NCBI RefSeq assembly: GCF_003003265.1
Contig: NZ_PVTL01000004.1
Location: 1-64,000, forward strand
Origin: Glaciihabitans tibetensis
Lineage (GTDB): Bacteria > Actinomycetota > Actinomycetes > Actinomycetales > Microbacteriaceae
DNA length: 64,000 nt
Direction: 5' to 3'
Shown piece by piece: positions 31,743 through 42,177 of the stretch (position 1 is its first letter; the number at the start of each line of letters is the position of its first letter). The translations under genes and the position numbers were made by a program. The notes beneath the pieces were generated by a model. The model worked only from the letters and a program-made list of their open reading frames with translations, ran no database searches and was not told the DNA's origin.

Positions 31743-33611
31743 TCACGGAGTCACGATCGCGAACGCTGCATCGCCCTGATCCAGCACCGATACAAGCTTC
31801 TCGAGCACCCCGAGGTCACCGTCGGACTCGATACCCGCCGAGGTAGTGTCGCCCCCGAGAAGACCGAGGAGTCGCGGTTTCGTCAGCGTGAGTGAGAGGT
31901 CAACGTCGCCGGAGCCGTTCTCCAGGTAGACGAGCACTGCGTTGCGGAGCGTCAACCTAAAGGTGCGGTTCAGATCGGTCAGCGTGATCGCCAGCCTGAG
32001 ATCAAGATCCCAGGCCTTCGAGCCGTCGACTTTGATGGCGATCGCGTCGAAGAGCATCTCCGGGGAGAGCTGCAGGAGAATCGAGGGCGCGTTCACCGTA
32101 GTCGGGGTACCGAAATTTCCTGAGCGCAGTTCGGTCGCACCCGAAAGGAAGAAGTTTCGCCAGGTGCCGTTCTCTGCGCCGTAGGCAAGCTGCTCGAACG
32201 TGTCGGCGAGCAGCGCCCGAGCGGCGGAATGCGTCTCGTCGGCGAACACCGCGTGATCGAGTAGGGTCGCCGCCCAGCGAAAGTCGCCGTCGTCGTAGGC
32301 TGCCTGCGCTATCTCGACGACGCGGTCGATCCCTCCGATCGCGGCCACGTAGCGCCCTGCTAGTTCCACAGGCGGGTGCGGCCACAGACGCGCGGGATTG
32401 CCGTCAAACCACCCCAGATAGCGCTGCACGATCGCTTTGACATTGTGGTTGACAGACCCGTAGTAGCCGCGAGTGTGCCACGCGTTCTCGAGCGCCGGAG
32501 GCAGCCGAAAGTACTCCGCGGCCTCGACTCCCGTGTAGCCGAGGTTGATGAGGCGCAGTGTCTGGTCGTGAAGGTAGGCGTACAGGTCTCGCTGGAGCGA
32601 GAGGAATTCGACAAGATTTTCCCTGCCCCAGGTCGGCCAATGGTGGGAGGCGAAGACGACGTCGGCACGGCCCCCGAAGCGGGCAATTGCCTCGGTGAGG
32701 TATTGGGCCCAGACGTGGGGATCGCGCACCACGGCACCGCGGAGGGTGAGCAGGTTGTGCAGATTGTGGGTGGCGTTTTCGGCCATGCACAATGCACGTC
32801 GCTGCGGAAAGTAGAAGTGCATCTCGGACGGCGCCTCGGTTCCGGGCGCCATCTGAAACTCGATCTCCACCCCGTCGATGGTGTGTGTCTCCCCCGTTGT
32901 TGCAACGAAGAGCGTGGGCGCGATCATGCCCACGGTTCCGGTCGAGGTGGTCTGGCCCAATCCTGCGCCGACGGCACCCTCGGGCCCACGCTCGAGCGCC
33001 GCGCCGTACATGTAGCCAGCGCGCCGACTCATCGCGGTTCCGACGTACACATTTTCAGAGATTGCGTGCTCGACAAACCCCTCAGGCGCCACGATCTGCA
33101 CAACACCGGCGTCGACATCTGCCTGCGTCGTGACGCCGAAGACGCCGCCAAAGTGATCAGCATGCGAGTGACTGTAGATCACGGCCACGACGGTGCGGTC
33201 TCCCCGGTTGGCCCGGTACAGCGCCAGCGCCGCCGCAGCCGTCTCCGACGATATGAGCGGATCGATCACGATGATCCCGGTGTCGCCTTCGATGAACGTC
33301 ACGTTCGACAGGTCGAGCCCGCGCACCTGGTAGATGCCCTCGACCACCTCAAACAACCCGGCGCGGGCGACGAGGCCGGATTGCCGCCACAGACTCGGGT
33401 GCACGGTCGCGGGTGCGTCCTCCTTGAGGAAGCCGTAGCTGTCGTTGTCCCAGACGACGTTGCCCTCGGGGTTTCTGACGATATTGGGCGTCAACTCGGC
33501 GATGTATCCGCGTTCCACATCGTCGAAGTCTCGGGTGTCCGCGAAGGGAAGCCGCTGCTTAGCCTCGTCGTGCTGGGCGGTGATGGACGGGGTTGCGGGA
33601 TTGTGCTGCAT
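31743..33611 (-). CDS. Linear alkylsulfatase (SdsA1/YjcS-type metallo-beta-lactamase)
   Basis: From MQHNPATPSI (ATG 33611) the protein is 622 residues, the usual size. It has the metallo-beta-lactamase zinc motif H148-S-H150-A-D152-H153 (SHSHADHFGG), the MHFYFPQRRALCMAENATHN metal-binding segment and the WPTWGRENL region. A dimerisation domain follows, and a C-terminal SCP2-like domain (residues about 500-622) recruits aliphatic substrate. The enzyme cleaves primary alkyl sulfates such as dodecyl sulfate to alcohol and sulfate. No signal peptide is evident. No regulator or alcohol dehydrogenase gene is adjacent. Confidence 0.93.
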   Translation of the reverse strand: MQHNPATPSITAQHDEAKQRLPFADTRDFDDVERGYIAELTPNIVRNPEGNVVWDNDSYGFLKEDAPATVHPSLWRQSGLVARAGLFEVVEGIYQVRGLDLSNVTFIEGDTGIIVIDPLISSETAAAALALYRANRGDRTVVAVIYSHSHADHFGGVFGVTTQADVDAGVVQIVAPEGFVEHAISENVYVGTAMSRRAGYMYGAALERGPEGAVGAGLGQTTSTGTVGMIAPTLFVATTGETHTIDGVEIEFQMAPGTEAPSEMHFYFPQRRALCMAENATHNLHNLLTLRGAVVRDPHVWAQYLTEAIARFGGRADVVFASHHWPTWGRENLVEFLSLQRDLYAYLHDQTLRLINLGYTGVEAAEYFRLPPALENAWHTRGYYGSVNHNVKAIVQRYLGWFDGNPARLWPHPPVELAGRYVAAIGGIDRVVEIAQAAYDDGDFRWAATLLDHAVFADETHSAARALLADTFEQLAYGAENGTWRNFFLSGATELRSGNFGTPTTVNAPSILLQLSPEMLFDAIAIKVDGSKAWDLDLRLAITLTDLNRTFRLTLRNAVLVYLENGSGDVDLSLTLTKPRLLGLLGGDTTSAGIESDGDLGVLEKLVSVLDQGDAAFAIVTP

Positions 33612-33723
33612 TGGCGGTGCGCTCCAGTCGTAGGTCGGCCCCGCCTTCCACACTGGTGCAACCTCACACGCGACGCTAGGGCGTGAGCCCGCGGTATCCG
33701 CCGATCTGCCGCCGGCTTGTGGC

Positions 33724-34068
33724 TCAACCCGAGGTCAGGCGGGAGCCGATGCCTACCTCGACCCAGTAGGCGAGTCTCGCATCATCCCGAATCGCCTCGA
33801 CTGGCACGCTCAACCAGCCGTGCCCCATAGGCCGGTCCTCGCCCATAAACGCGGGCGCTCCGCCCTCCCGAAGTAGGGCGTCGTACGGGGTCGGGTCGAT
33901 GTGCACGAGCAGGTCACCCTCGCGACCGGCCGCCACAGCCAGGCGATCATCCACCATGAATGACAGACCTCCGAACATGGGCACTTCGCGCACGCTGTCA
34001 CGCGACGCGAGTGCCGCTCGGATCCGTTGCGCGAGGGCATCGCGAGAGACGTGGGAATGCTCGGTCAC
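33724..34068 (-). CDS. TfoX N-terminal-domain protein
   Basis: The 114-residue protein matches the TfoX_N fold: IRAALASRDSVREVPMFGGLSFMVDDRLAVAA, a central LLVHIDPTPYDALL strand, and MGHGWLSVPVEAI near the end. In proteobacteria TfoX regulates competence. In actinobacteria the stand-alone N-domain has no proven role. It is an independent short gene with ordinary spacing to its neighbours. Confidence 0.85.
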   Translation of the reverse strand: MTEHSHVSRDALAQRIRAALASRDSVREVPMFGGLSFMVDDRLAVAAGREGDLLVHIDPTPYDALLREGGAPAFMGEDRPMGHGWLSVPVEAIRDDARLAYWVEVGIGSRLTSG

Positions 34069-34261
34069 GGATCTTCTCCTCAGCGAAATAACACGGTGAG
34101 TGCTTGTCCGATCGATTCTGCCGACCGCGCCTGCGATTCGGTATGGGGATGTCCGCAGTCGACGGTCAGGTTGGCCCGTGGCATCCGCTCATCATCAGGC
34201 GAAGCCCATCCGCCCGCCCCTAGGCTGGACGGTACTGCCGCCTGATGAATGGAGCTCTATC

Positions 34262-35152
34262 GTGAAAGTTGTTGTTACCGGATCTCGCGGCAAGGTGGGC
34301 CGAGCCGCGACGCAGGCGCTGGTCGATGCTGGGCATGACGTTTTGGGTGTCGACCTCGTGCGTCCGGTGTTCGATGCCGGGGTTGTTGTTCCCGGGCGGT
34401 ACCAGATGGCGGATCTCACCGACGCGGGTTCCGCCTACGCTGTTGTGGCCGGCGCCGATGCCGTGGTGCACATCGCCGCGATCCCCCAGCCAACCGGCAA
34501 CCCGCCGCACGTGGTGTTCCAGACGAACCTGATGTCGACGTTCAACCTGATCGAAGCCGCGGTGCGGTTCGGGGTGAAGCGATTCGTCTACATCTCGAGC
34601 GAGAGCGTCGTCGGCAACTTCTTCCCCGAGCGCCCGTTCCTCCCGGACTATGCGCCCGTCGACGAGCAGCATCCGGTGCTCCCCCAGGACCCGTACGCCC
34701 TCTCCAAGCTGTTCGGCGAGCAGCTGATGGATGCGGCAGTGCGGCGTTCCGACATTCGCGCCATCACGCTCCGGCCGAGCAACGTGCACAACGAGGACAA
34801 CTACGAAGAGAACCTCGGCAAGCAGGTGCGCGACCCCGCAAACCTGAGCGGAAACCTGTGGAGCTACATCGACGTCTACGACCTCGCCGACGCCATTGTT
34901 CTTGCCACCGAATCCGACCTGCCCGGGCACGAGATGTTCTACATCGCCTCCCCCGACAACGCCGGTGGTCACGATTTCGCCGAGATCCTCCACCGCTTTT
35001 ATGGCGAGCAGATCGAACTGCGCGATCTTGATCGAGTGGATGCCTCGGGCATTTCCATCGCGAAGGCACGACGTCTTCTCGGGTTCAACCCCACCCGGTC
35101 GTGGTCCGACTACCTCGGCACCGACGGGCGCAGGCTTACCACAGCGGAGTAG
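34262..35152 (+). CDS. NAD-dependent epimerase/dehydratase (extended SDR)
   Basis: The start is GTG 34262 with GGAG about 10 nt upstream, giving 296 residues; the longer frame upstream is not protein-like. The dinucleotide loop is VVVTGSRGKVGRAAT, followed by VVHIAAIPQP. The catalytic Tyr-x3-Lys pair is in DPYALSKLFGEQL, with the preceding Ser in YISSESVVG. This fits uronate-dehydrogenase or sugar-epimerase-like enzymes. The stop codon lies in a 13-bp tandem duplication shared with the convergent gene. Confidence 0.88.
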   Translation: MKVVVTGSRGKVGRAATQALVDAGHDVLGVDLVRPVFDAGVVVPGRYQMADLTDAGSAYAVVAGADAVVHIAAIPQPTGNPPHVVFQTNLMSTFNLIEAAVRFGVKRFVYISSESVVGNFFPERPFLPDYAPVDEQHPVLPQDPYALSKLFGEQLMDAAVRRSDIRAITLRPSNVHNEDNYEENLGKQVRDPANLSGNLWSYIDVYDLADAIVLATESDLPGHEMFYIASPDNAGGHDFAEILHRFYGEQIELRDLDRVDASGISIAKARRLLGFNPTRSWSDYLGTDGRRLTTAE

Positions 35153-35166
35153 CTCAGCGGAGTAGC

Positions 35167-35168
<2 letters not shown>
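35143..35168. repeat. Perfect 13-bp tandem duplication spanning two convergent stop codons
   Basis: AGCGGAGTAGCTC occurs at 35143-35155 and 35156-35168. It contains the epimerase stop (35150-35152) and touches the ABC1-kinase stop (35167-35169). Confidence 0.9.
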
Positions 35169-36932
<1,764 letters not shown>

Positions 36933-36936
<4 letters not shown>

Positions 36937-37475
36937 TCCTGCGCGAGGATCGAGTAAATCCGGCGACGTGCGTCGTCGAGAACCGCTACGGCCTGCTGCA
37001 CTTGCTCCGGGGTTCCGGTGCGGTTCAGCTGCGCCGTCGCCTGGGCGAGTTCAACGCCCGCCTTTGGCAGAGCTGTGTGGCGGCTGCCGGCATCCGACTG
37101 GGTCGAGTCCCAGGGCGAGCCCTTTTCGGCACCGGCGACAGCACGCCCGGCGTCGGTCAGGGAATAGCTCTTGCGCCCGTTGGACTCTTCGGCGGTGATG
37201 AGGCCCTCGTCGGAGAGCAACTGCAGCGTCGGGTAGACGGAACCCGCGCTGGGCTTCCAGCTTCCGCCGCTGCGCTCTTCAATCTCGCGGATGATCTGGT
37301 AGCCGTGCATCGGCTGCTCCGCAAGCAACGCGAGCACGGCCGCCCGCACTTCACCCTTGCCCGCACGCGTGCCGACACGCTTGTCGAACGTCGAGCGAAG
37401 CTGCTCCATTGCCTGCCACACGCTGTCGAAATTGGGGCCCGAACCGAACCCGCCTGTTGAGGAAGAACTAGCCAT
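36933..37475 (-). CDS. PadR-family regulator coupled to the ABC1 kinase
   Basis: The 180-residue protein has a disordered start (ASSSSTGGFGSGPNFD). The PadR winged helix lies at about 42-112 (GEVRAAVLALLAEQPMHGYQIIREIEER, then WKPSAGSVYPTLQLLSDEGLI). A C-terminal helical dimerisation region with an Ala/Gln-rich helix follows. A Shine-Dalgarno GGAGATCATC precedes the ATG. It is the first gene of a coupled pair with the ABC1-family gene and has a periodic repeat in its promoter region. Confidence 0.9.
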
Positions 37476-37498
37476 GATGATCTCCTATTCACAAATCG

Positions 37499-37535
37499 AA
37501 CGATACATAACGATACCCAACGATATAGAGCGATG
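37499..37535. promoter_or_regulatory. Four 10-bp-spaced AACGATA repeats upstream of the PadR gene
   Basis: AACGATA lies at 37499-37505, 37509-37515 and 37519-37525, with a degenerate AGCGATG at 37529-37535. The 10-bp period puts each copy on the same DNA face, as expected for side-by-side binding of a regulator. Confidence 0.65.
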
Positions 37536-37576
37536 CTGAGCTTCGGGTGTGAAATTTCCTGGCTCCTCCTGGTGCC

Positions 37577-38071
37577 TCAGCGTCGTGGAAACAAAGCGAG
37601 TTCCGTCCGCCACTGGGCAGCTGCGCTGGCGGCATCCGTCAATTTGATTCGCATCTCGATCCAGAAGGCGTCGCCTGCGATGTGGGCGGATGTCGGCGCT
37701 GGCAGCTCCGCGGGCCGCGCCTCCTGTGAGAGATGCACGCGAACGACGACGGTGTCTTCGCCGTAGCTCCGCACGCTGAACGCAAGATTTGGCTCGGTGA
37801 AAGCCAGAGTCGGGTCGACGCCCTCGCTCCGTTCCTCGTCGGTTGGCCGCTCCAGCCGACGCGCCACCCGCTCGAGCCACTCGGCGATCTCAATCGCCTC
37901 ATCGACAACCAACGAGGGGTGCGAGAACGACCACTGTGTTTCTCCCGAGATGACCTCACCGGCGATGACAAGCCAGTTGTCATCCCAGGCGTCGCCCGTC
38001 GCGGATTCGAACTCGTAGCCCACCGGGCGAAGAGTGATGCGCGGTGCCCCGGCGACGTCGTTAAGTTCCAT
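37577..38071 (-). CDS. Hypothetical protein, WapI-immunity-like
   Basis: The 164-residue protein has an N-terminal pattern (ITLRPVGYEFESATGDAWDDNWLVIAGEVISG) and later WLERVARRL that resemble the WapI-type immunity protein fold. The similarity is by eye and weak. There is no signal peptide. No toxin gene is adjacent. The 3' end lies upstream of the PadR repeats, and it is divergent from the DHFR-like gene. Confidence 0.6.
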   Translation of the reverse strand: MELNDVAGAPRITLRPVGYEFESATGDAWDDNWLVIAGEVISGETQWSFSHPSLVVDEAIEIAEWLERVARRLERPTDEERSEGVDPTLAFTEPNLAFSVRSYGEDTVVVRVHLSQEARPAELPAPTSAHIAGDAFWIEMRIKLTDAASAAAQWRTELALFPRR

Positions 38072-38140
38072 TCCAAGATCTTCCCATCGCTCGCGTCACT
38101 CCATAAAGTGAGTGCGAAAGACAAGCACTAAGGAGAAGAC

Positions 38141-38800
38141 ATGTCCCTCGTCCGCGTGCATAACTTCTCAATCTCCCTCGACGGCTTCGGAACCGGTGAG
38201 GGCCAGCAACTCGACGCTCCGTTCGGCCACGCGGGCATGCGGCTCATGGAGTGGGCGATCGAGACGCGCACCTTCCGCGGGATGGGCCTCGGCGATGACT
38301 CACCGGGATCATTCGGCGTCGACGAGGCGTTTGCGAGCGCCTGGGGGCCGGGGATCGGTGCGGAGATCATGGGCCGCAACAAGTTCGGCCCTCAACGTGG
38401 TCCGTGGGAGGATGAGGAGTGGGAAGGGTGGTGGGGCGACAACCCCGTCTTCCACTCCCCTGTCGTAGTACTGACCCACCATGCTCGGCCGGTGCTCGAG
38501 ATGGACGGCGGTACAACCTTCCACTTCGTTGATGCCGACCCCGCCTCCGCGCTTGAGCAGGCCCGCGCGTTGGCTGGCGGCCTCGACATCCGGATCGGCG
38601 GCGGGGCTCAGACCATTCGCGAATTCCTCGAAGCCGACCTCATCGATCACCTGCACATCGTCCTCGTGCCAATCCTCCTCGGCCGGGGCGAACGGCTCTG
38701 GGACGGACTCGAAGGACTCGAACAACGCTTTGCCATCGAGGCGACCCCGTCACCATCCGGAGTTGTCCACCTGGTTTTCACGCGCCGGACTGACTCCTAG
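38141..38800 (+). CDS. Dihydrofolate reductase/RibD-family protein
   Basis: The 219-residue protein has AAGGAGAAGAC before its ATG. It opens with VHNFSISLDGFGTG, continues with GAEIMGRNKFG and the glycine loop LDIRIGGGAQTIREFLEADLI, and ends with LVPILLGRGERLWDGL. These are the conserved blocks of RibD_C/DHFR-fold reductases such as YyaP/YwjB. It should bind NADPH; the substrate is unknown. The last 51 bp overlap a convergent gene. Confidence 0.88.
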   Translation: MSLVRVHNFSISLDGFGTGEGQQLDAPFGHAGMRLMEWAIETRTFRGMGLGDDSPGSFGVDEAFASAWGPGIGAEIMGRNKFGPQRGPWEDEEWEGWWGDNPVFHSPVVVLTHHARPVLEMDGGTTFHFVDADPASALEQARALAGGLDIRIGGGAQTIREFLEADLIDHLHIVLVPILLGRGERLWDGLEGLEQRFAIEATPSPSGVVHLVFTRRTDS

Positions 38801-39235
38801 TTTGGCTGCTCTGGTTCTTGCCGACTGCAGCGCAGCCCACTCCTCGCGTTCGCGTGCCGCTCGCGTCCTGAACGCCGCCCGGGCGGCGGGGTTGGATGCC
38901 GGGGTTTCGCTGCGAAGCTGTGCAACAGCGCCGGAGTCCTCACTCGACCGATACTCCACAAGAAACTCCGGACCAATTTCGCCGGATACCTCACGCGCGA
39001 GCTCCAAACCCTCCGCACTGAACGTGTGCAGAGTGTCTAGTGATCTCCATCGCAAGTCGTCGTCGAGGGAAGCGTAGTACTGGCCTTCCCAGGAGACCAG
39101 GCGCGCAGCCAATCCGGCGGAGAACTGACTCTCGGCGTAGGGCACCGGGTCGATGAACCAGATAACTGATCCCGCATAGTCCGGGAACACCCGCACAATC
39201 TCAGTTGCGTACTTGCTGGGACCGGCTTGCGTCAT
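38750..39235 (-). CDS. Hypothetical protein
   Basis: The 161-residue protein has an N-terminal alpha/beta half (YATEIVRVFPDYAGSVIWFIDPVPYAESQF, then WEGQYYASLDDDLRW). A long charged C-terminal helix is rich in Ala/Arg/Glu. I do not recognise the family. It overlaps the convergent DHFR-like gene by 51 bp, so its last 17 codons are also antisense coding DNA. Confidence 0.6.
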   Translation of the reverse strand: MTQAGPSKYATEIVRVFPDYAGSVIWFIDPVPYAESQFSAGLAARLVSWEGQYYASLDDDLRWRSLDTLHTFSAEGLELAREVSGEIGPEFLVEYRSSEDSGAVAQLRSETPASNPAARAAFRTRAAREREEWAALQSARTRAAKLGVSPARENQVDNSGW

Positions 39236-39306
39236 GGTGTCGAGGATAGCGTTGAGCGGGTCCTGACCCGGGGTTCGGCTTGCCTCCCCCGAGGTTCGGC
39301 TTTATT

Positions 39307-39342
39307 GAGGCGACCACCCCCGCATTAAGGGGTGATCGCCTC
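39307..39342. terminator. Long hairpin downstream of the DUF3500 gene
   Basis: GAGGCGACCACCCC (39307-39320) pairs with GGGGTGATCGCCTC (39329-39342) over an 8-nt loop with one C-A mismatch. It lies 25 bp past the DUF3500 stop. No U-tract follows on either strand, typical of GC-rich actinobacteria. Confidence 0.7.
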
Positions 39343-39367
39343 GGAGCCGCTCTAGTTCCAGATCCGG

Positions 39368-40636
39368 CTAGCCGTCGGATGGCGGGGTGCCGCCCGGGGC
39401 CGCGCCGCCGCCTCCGGCACCGCCGCCCATTCCGGTTGACTCTGCCTGCTCGACGCTGTTCGCATAATCGTTGCTCGGGTCGCGGTAGATCGTGTGCACG
39501 TGACCCCAGCCGGAGGTGACCACGCCGTCGACATCTGCGCCCGCGGAGCCCTGCTGGCTGGCGAACTCGATGTAGGCGTTCGGGCCGGAGATCTGAAAGT
39601 AGATGCCGTCCCCCTGGGTCATGTCGTAGACGGTGGCGCCCGACCAGTTGATGTAGGTCTCATCGAGTGTGGCTTCGATCTCGGCGAGGGCGGCAGCGGT
39701 CGTCTCCTCGTCGGCAAGCCCGACCCAGTTGGCGATCACGTCGAGCAGCAGTTGCTTCTGCTCGTCCGTGAGGTCGGCGCCAGACAGGCCGGTTCCAGTC
39801 GGGTAGTCACAGCTGCCGCCGGGTGCACAGACCATCGCGGCGACTTCCTCGCCCTGATACAGCGCTGCCTTTTGCTCGTCGGTCAGGCTGTCGTAGAACG
39901 CGAACGCGGTCTCGTAGATCGTGCCGAACGTCTCCACCTCAGCGCCGTCCGCGGTCGTGTAGACCTCCGGCTGGGTGCCGAGGTGCGTGGGTGCGAAGGT
40001 GATCGCATCGGCAGTTGCGTCGAGCGTCGCGTTGATGCCGAGGTGGTGACCACCGAACTGCACCTCATAGGCGCTGGTGTCAGACGCGTCCCCGAAGATC
40101 GCAAGGTAGTACTGGCCCAGGGAGGCTTCGGTGCTGGAGCTGTTCTCAAGCAGGTACTGGTCTCCGCCGATGATGTTGGAGACGGTCTCGTAACCTTCGT
40201 CGCTGAGCAGCGCCTCAAGCACCTGCATGGCCGCGACCTGCTGCTCTTCGGTGAGGTCGGCGATGTTCAGGCCGGCACGCTCGACGAAGGTGACCGGAAA
40301 GTTCGACCACGAGGTCGACTTCGTTTCGTCGTCGTAGTCGTAGGTGACCGCTTCGACCTGCTCGTCCGATAGCGTCGCAAGGAATGCTTCGATCGCGGCC
40401 GTCGTGTTCGCGATGGTCTCCGCAGTCGTACCGGCTGTCGAGCTCGTGACTTCCTGCGACGCCGACGCGACTGTGGAGCCGTCGGTCGACGAAGACGTTC
40501 CTGATGTCGATGAGGATGCCTCGGTGGAGCCTGTCGCGCATCCAGCCAGTACAAGGCTGCCAATGAGGAACATGCTCGTTCCCCACAGAATCTTCGTTCG
40601 CCGCGGGCGCTTGTTTGTGTCCGTGTTTTTCATCAT
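39368..40636 (-). CDS. DUF3500 lipoprotein
   Basis: The 422-residue protein has a lipoprotein signal (SLVLAGC, Cys33) and a Ser/Thr-rich linker to about residue 70. The DUF3500 domain follows, with FLATLSDEQVEAVTYDYDDE, YYLAIFGDAS and VQFGGHHLGINATL. The GGHH pair and later THLG/HVHTIYRDP are candidate metal ligands. A Gly-rich tail (GMGGGAGGGGAAPGG) ends the protein. The function of the family is unknown. Three CCTATG repeats upstream suggest control by a response regulator. Confidence 0.85.
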   Translation of the reverse strand: MMKNTDTNKRPRRTKILWGTSMFLIGSLVLAGCATGSTEASSSTSGTSSSTDGSTVASASQEVTSSTAGTTAETIANTTAAIEAFLATLSDEQVEAVTYDYDDETKSTSWSNFPVTFVERAGLNIADLTEEQQVAAMQVLEALLSDEGYETVSNIIGGDQYLLENSSSTEASLGQYYLAIFGDASDTSAYEVQFGGHHLGINATLDATADAITFAPTHLGTQPEVYTTADGAEVETFGTIYETAFAFYDSLTDEQKAALYQGEEVAAMVCAPGGSCDYPTGTGLSGADLTDEQKQLLLDVIANWVGLADEETTAAALAEIEATLDETYINWSGATVYDMTQGDGIYFQISGPNAYIEFASQQGSAGADVDGVVTSGWGHVHTIYRDPSNDYANSVEQAESTGMGGGAGGGGAAPGGTPPSDG

Positions 40637-40656
40637 GCGCTGACCGTAGGCGCGCT

Positions 40657-40685
40657 TCCTATGCGCTTCCTATGAAGCACCTATG
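40657..40685. promoter_or_regulatory. Three 10-11 bp-spaced CCTATG repeats upstream of the DUF3500 gene
   Basis: TTCCTATG at 40657-40664 and 40668-40675 and CACCTATG at 40678-40685 form direct repeats about one helical turn apart. This is the usual arrangement for OmpR/PhoB-type regulators. The regulator is not in the window. Confidence 0.55.
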
Positions 40686-40771
40686 GCGAGCTAAAGACCC
40701 GGACGACATTCCCCTCGATCTGCCCTAATCTGATTCTGAAGGCCGCACGAAAGTACTCGAAGGAGACCACG

Positions 40772-41506
40772 ATGGATGCACAGACCAACACCGAGAACAC
40801 CTTCAAGGTCGTCGTCGAGCGCGAGATGGATGCCCCGGCGCAGGTTGTGTTCGACGCGATCACGCTGCACACCTCCGGCTGGCTCTGGCCCACCGACTTT
40901 CAGGCCCTGCAAAACAGCACGGCGCCCGAGGAGGGCGTGATCACCGCGTGGGATCCCCCGCACCACTACGCCAACCGCATGGACGGCCCCGACGGGTTCT
41001 TCAACCTCCTCGACCACACCCTCGAGGACCGCGACGGCGACATGTCGCTCTTGCGCTACATCCACCACGGCGTCAACCTCGACCCCGACCGCAACCAGGA
41101 AGACGCCGTGCAGCAGCACACCGACTTCTACCTGCACACCCTCAACGAGTACGTGCGCCACTTCCCCGGCCTCGACGCCGCCTTCGTCGACATCCAGGGA
41201 CCAGCAGCCTCGTCCTCCCCCGACGCCTTCGACCGGGTGCGCGACGCCCTCGGGCTGACGAATTCATCGAAAACGGATGCCACGGTGCACGTCACCGTCC
41301 CCGGCGTCGACCCATTCGCCGCCACCGTCGACTACGCGACCGACAACTTCATCGGACTCCGCACCGACACCGCGCTCTACCGCTTCTTCGGCCGCAACGC
41401 GTTCGGCGCCGTCGTCGGCATGACCATCCACGTCTTCGACCCCGCCGATGACGCGGTCGCGGTGTCATCGGTCTGGCAGAAGTGGCTCGACGGGCTGTAC
41501 GCCTAA
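40772..41506 (+). CDS. SRPBCC/AHSA1-like protein
   Basis: The 244-residue protein starts with a clear SRPBCC strand (TFKVVVEREMDAPAQVVFDAI) followed by GVITAWDPPHHYANRM and the long C-terminal helix (DFYLHTLNEYVRHF). A second half (VHVTVPGVDPFAATVDYATDNFIGLRTDTALYRFF) repeats part of the fold. It probably binds a hydrophobic ligand; the role is unknown. AAGGAG precedes the ATG. A truncated relative of its last 37 codons is at 54312-54422. Confidence 0.8.
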   Translation: MDAQTNTENTFKVVVEREMDAPAQVVFDAITLHTSGWLWPTDFQALQNSTAPEEGVITAWDPPHHYANRMDGPDGFFNLLDHTLEDRDGDMSLLRYIHHGVNLDPDRNQEDAVQQHTDFYLHTLNEYVRHFPGLDAAFVDIQGPAASSSPDAFDRVRDALGLTNSSKTDATVHVTVPGVDPFAATVDYATDNFIGLRTDTALYRFFGRNAFGAVVGMTIHVFDPADDAVAVSSVWQKWLDGLYA

Positions 41507-41517
41507 GACGACGGCAC

Positions 41518-42177
41518 TCAGTGCCGCACGCTGTATTGGTGCTCGGGGCGACCGGTCGATCCGTAGCGGAGAGTCACTTCCACATCACCGCGTGTTGCCA
41601 GGACGGCGAGGTGCCTTTGCACAGTCGCTCGAGACAGTCCGGCACGGCCGGCGATCACGCTCGAGGACGATTCGCCGTCCTGGAGCAGTTCGATGATCAA
41701 CTTCTCGGTCGTGGAACGGGAGACAGACGGCACTCCGCCATCGCGACCGTGCAGCACCCGCTGGGCCCTGTCGATCGAATCCTGGTCGAGTTGCCGGTCT
41801 TCTGCGGCCAGGTTGCGGAATCGGCGATAGGCCTCCAGTCGCTCGATCAGCTGCGCCGATTCGAACGGTTTGATGAGGTAGTCCAACGCGCCCGCGCGGA
41901 GTGCGCGGCGGACGGTGGCGCCATCCGACGCCGCACTGATCATGAAAGCGTCGACATCGATCTCGGCGACGAAGGCGATGCCGTCCCCGTCGGGGAGGTA
42001 GACGTCGCAGATGACGAGGTCGGGCTGCAAGTCGCGCACCGCCGCGCGCGCGGCGCGCACTCCTCGAACGGGCTCAAGGGCGGTGTAGCCCGGGCGCGCA
42101 TCGACGATGTCGCGATGAAGGCCGCCCACGCGGAAATCGTCGTCGACGACGAGGACACGAATAGCATCGGTCATCAC
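41518..42177 (-). CDS. CitB/DcuR-type response regulator
   Basis: The 219-residue protein has a receiver domain with D12-D14 and a likely phospho-acceptor Asp in LVICDVYLPDGDG, plus the conserved late Lys (YLIKPF). A C-terminal helix-turn-helix of the citrate/malate regulator type follows (SSSVIAGRAGLSRATVQRHLAVLATRGDV). It should activate the divergent citrate transporter gene. It is translationally coupled to the kinase (4-bp ATGA overlap, 42174-42177). Confidence 0.92.
   Translation of the reverse strand: MMTDAIRVLVVDDDFRVGGLHRDIVDARPGYTALEPVRGVRAARAAVRDLQPDLVICDVYLPDGDGIAFVAEIDVDAFMISAASDGATVRRALRAGALDYLIKPFESAQLIERLEAYRRFRNLAAEDRQLDQDSIDRAQRVLHGRDGGVPSVSRSTTEKLIIELLQDGESSSSVIAGRAGLSRATVQRHLAVLATRGDVEVTLRYGSTGRPEHQYSVRH

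Noticed and set aside
32376..33686. 436-codon plus-strand open frame
   Set aside because: It is antisense to the alkylsulfatase, whose zinc motif and full length are certain.
37499..37535. Possible replication-origin iterons
   Set aside because: Only four 7-bp copies occur and there is no replication gene; the place before a PadR start fits an operator.
38750..38800. Doubt about one of two overlapping convergent genes
   Set aside because: Both proteins look plausible up to their ends; the 51-bp tail overlap is short enough to accept, with lower confidence for the hypothetical gene.
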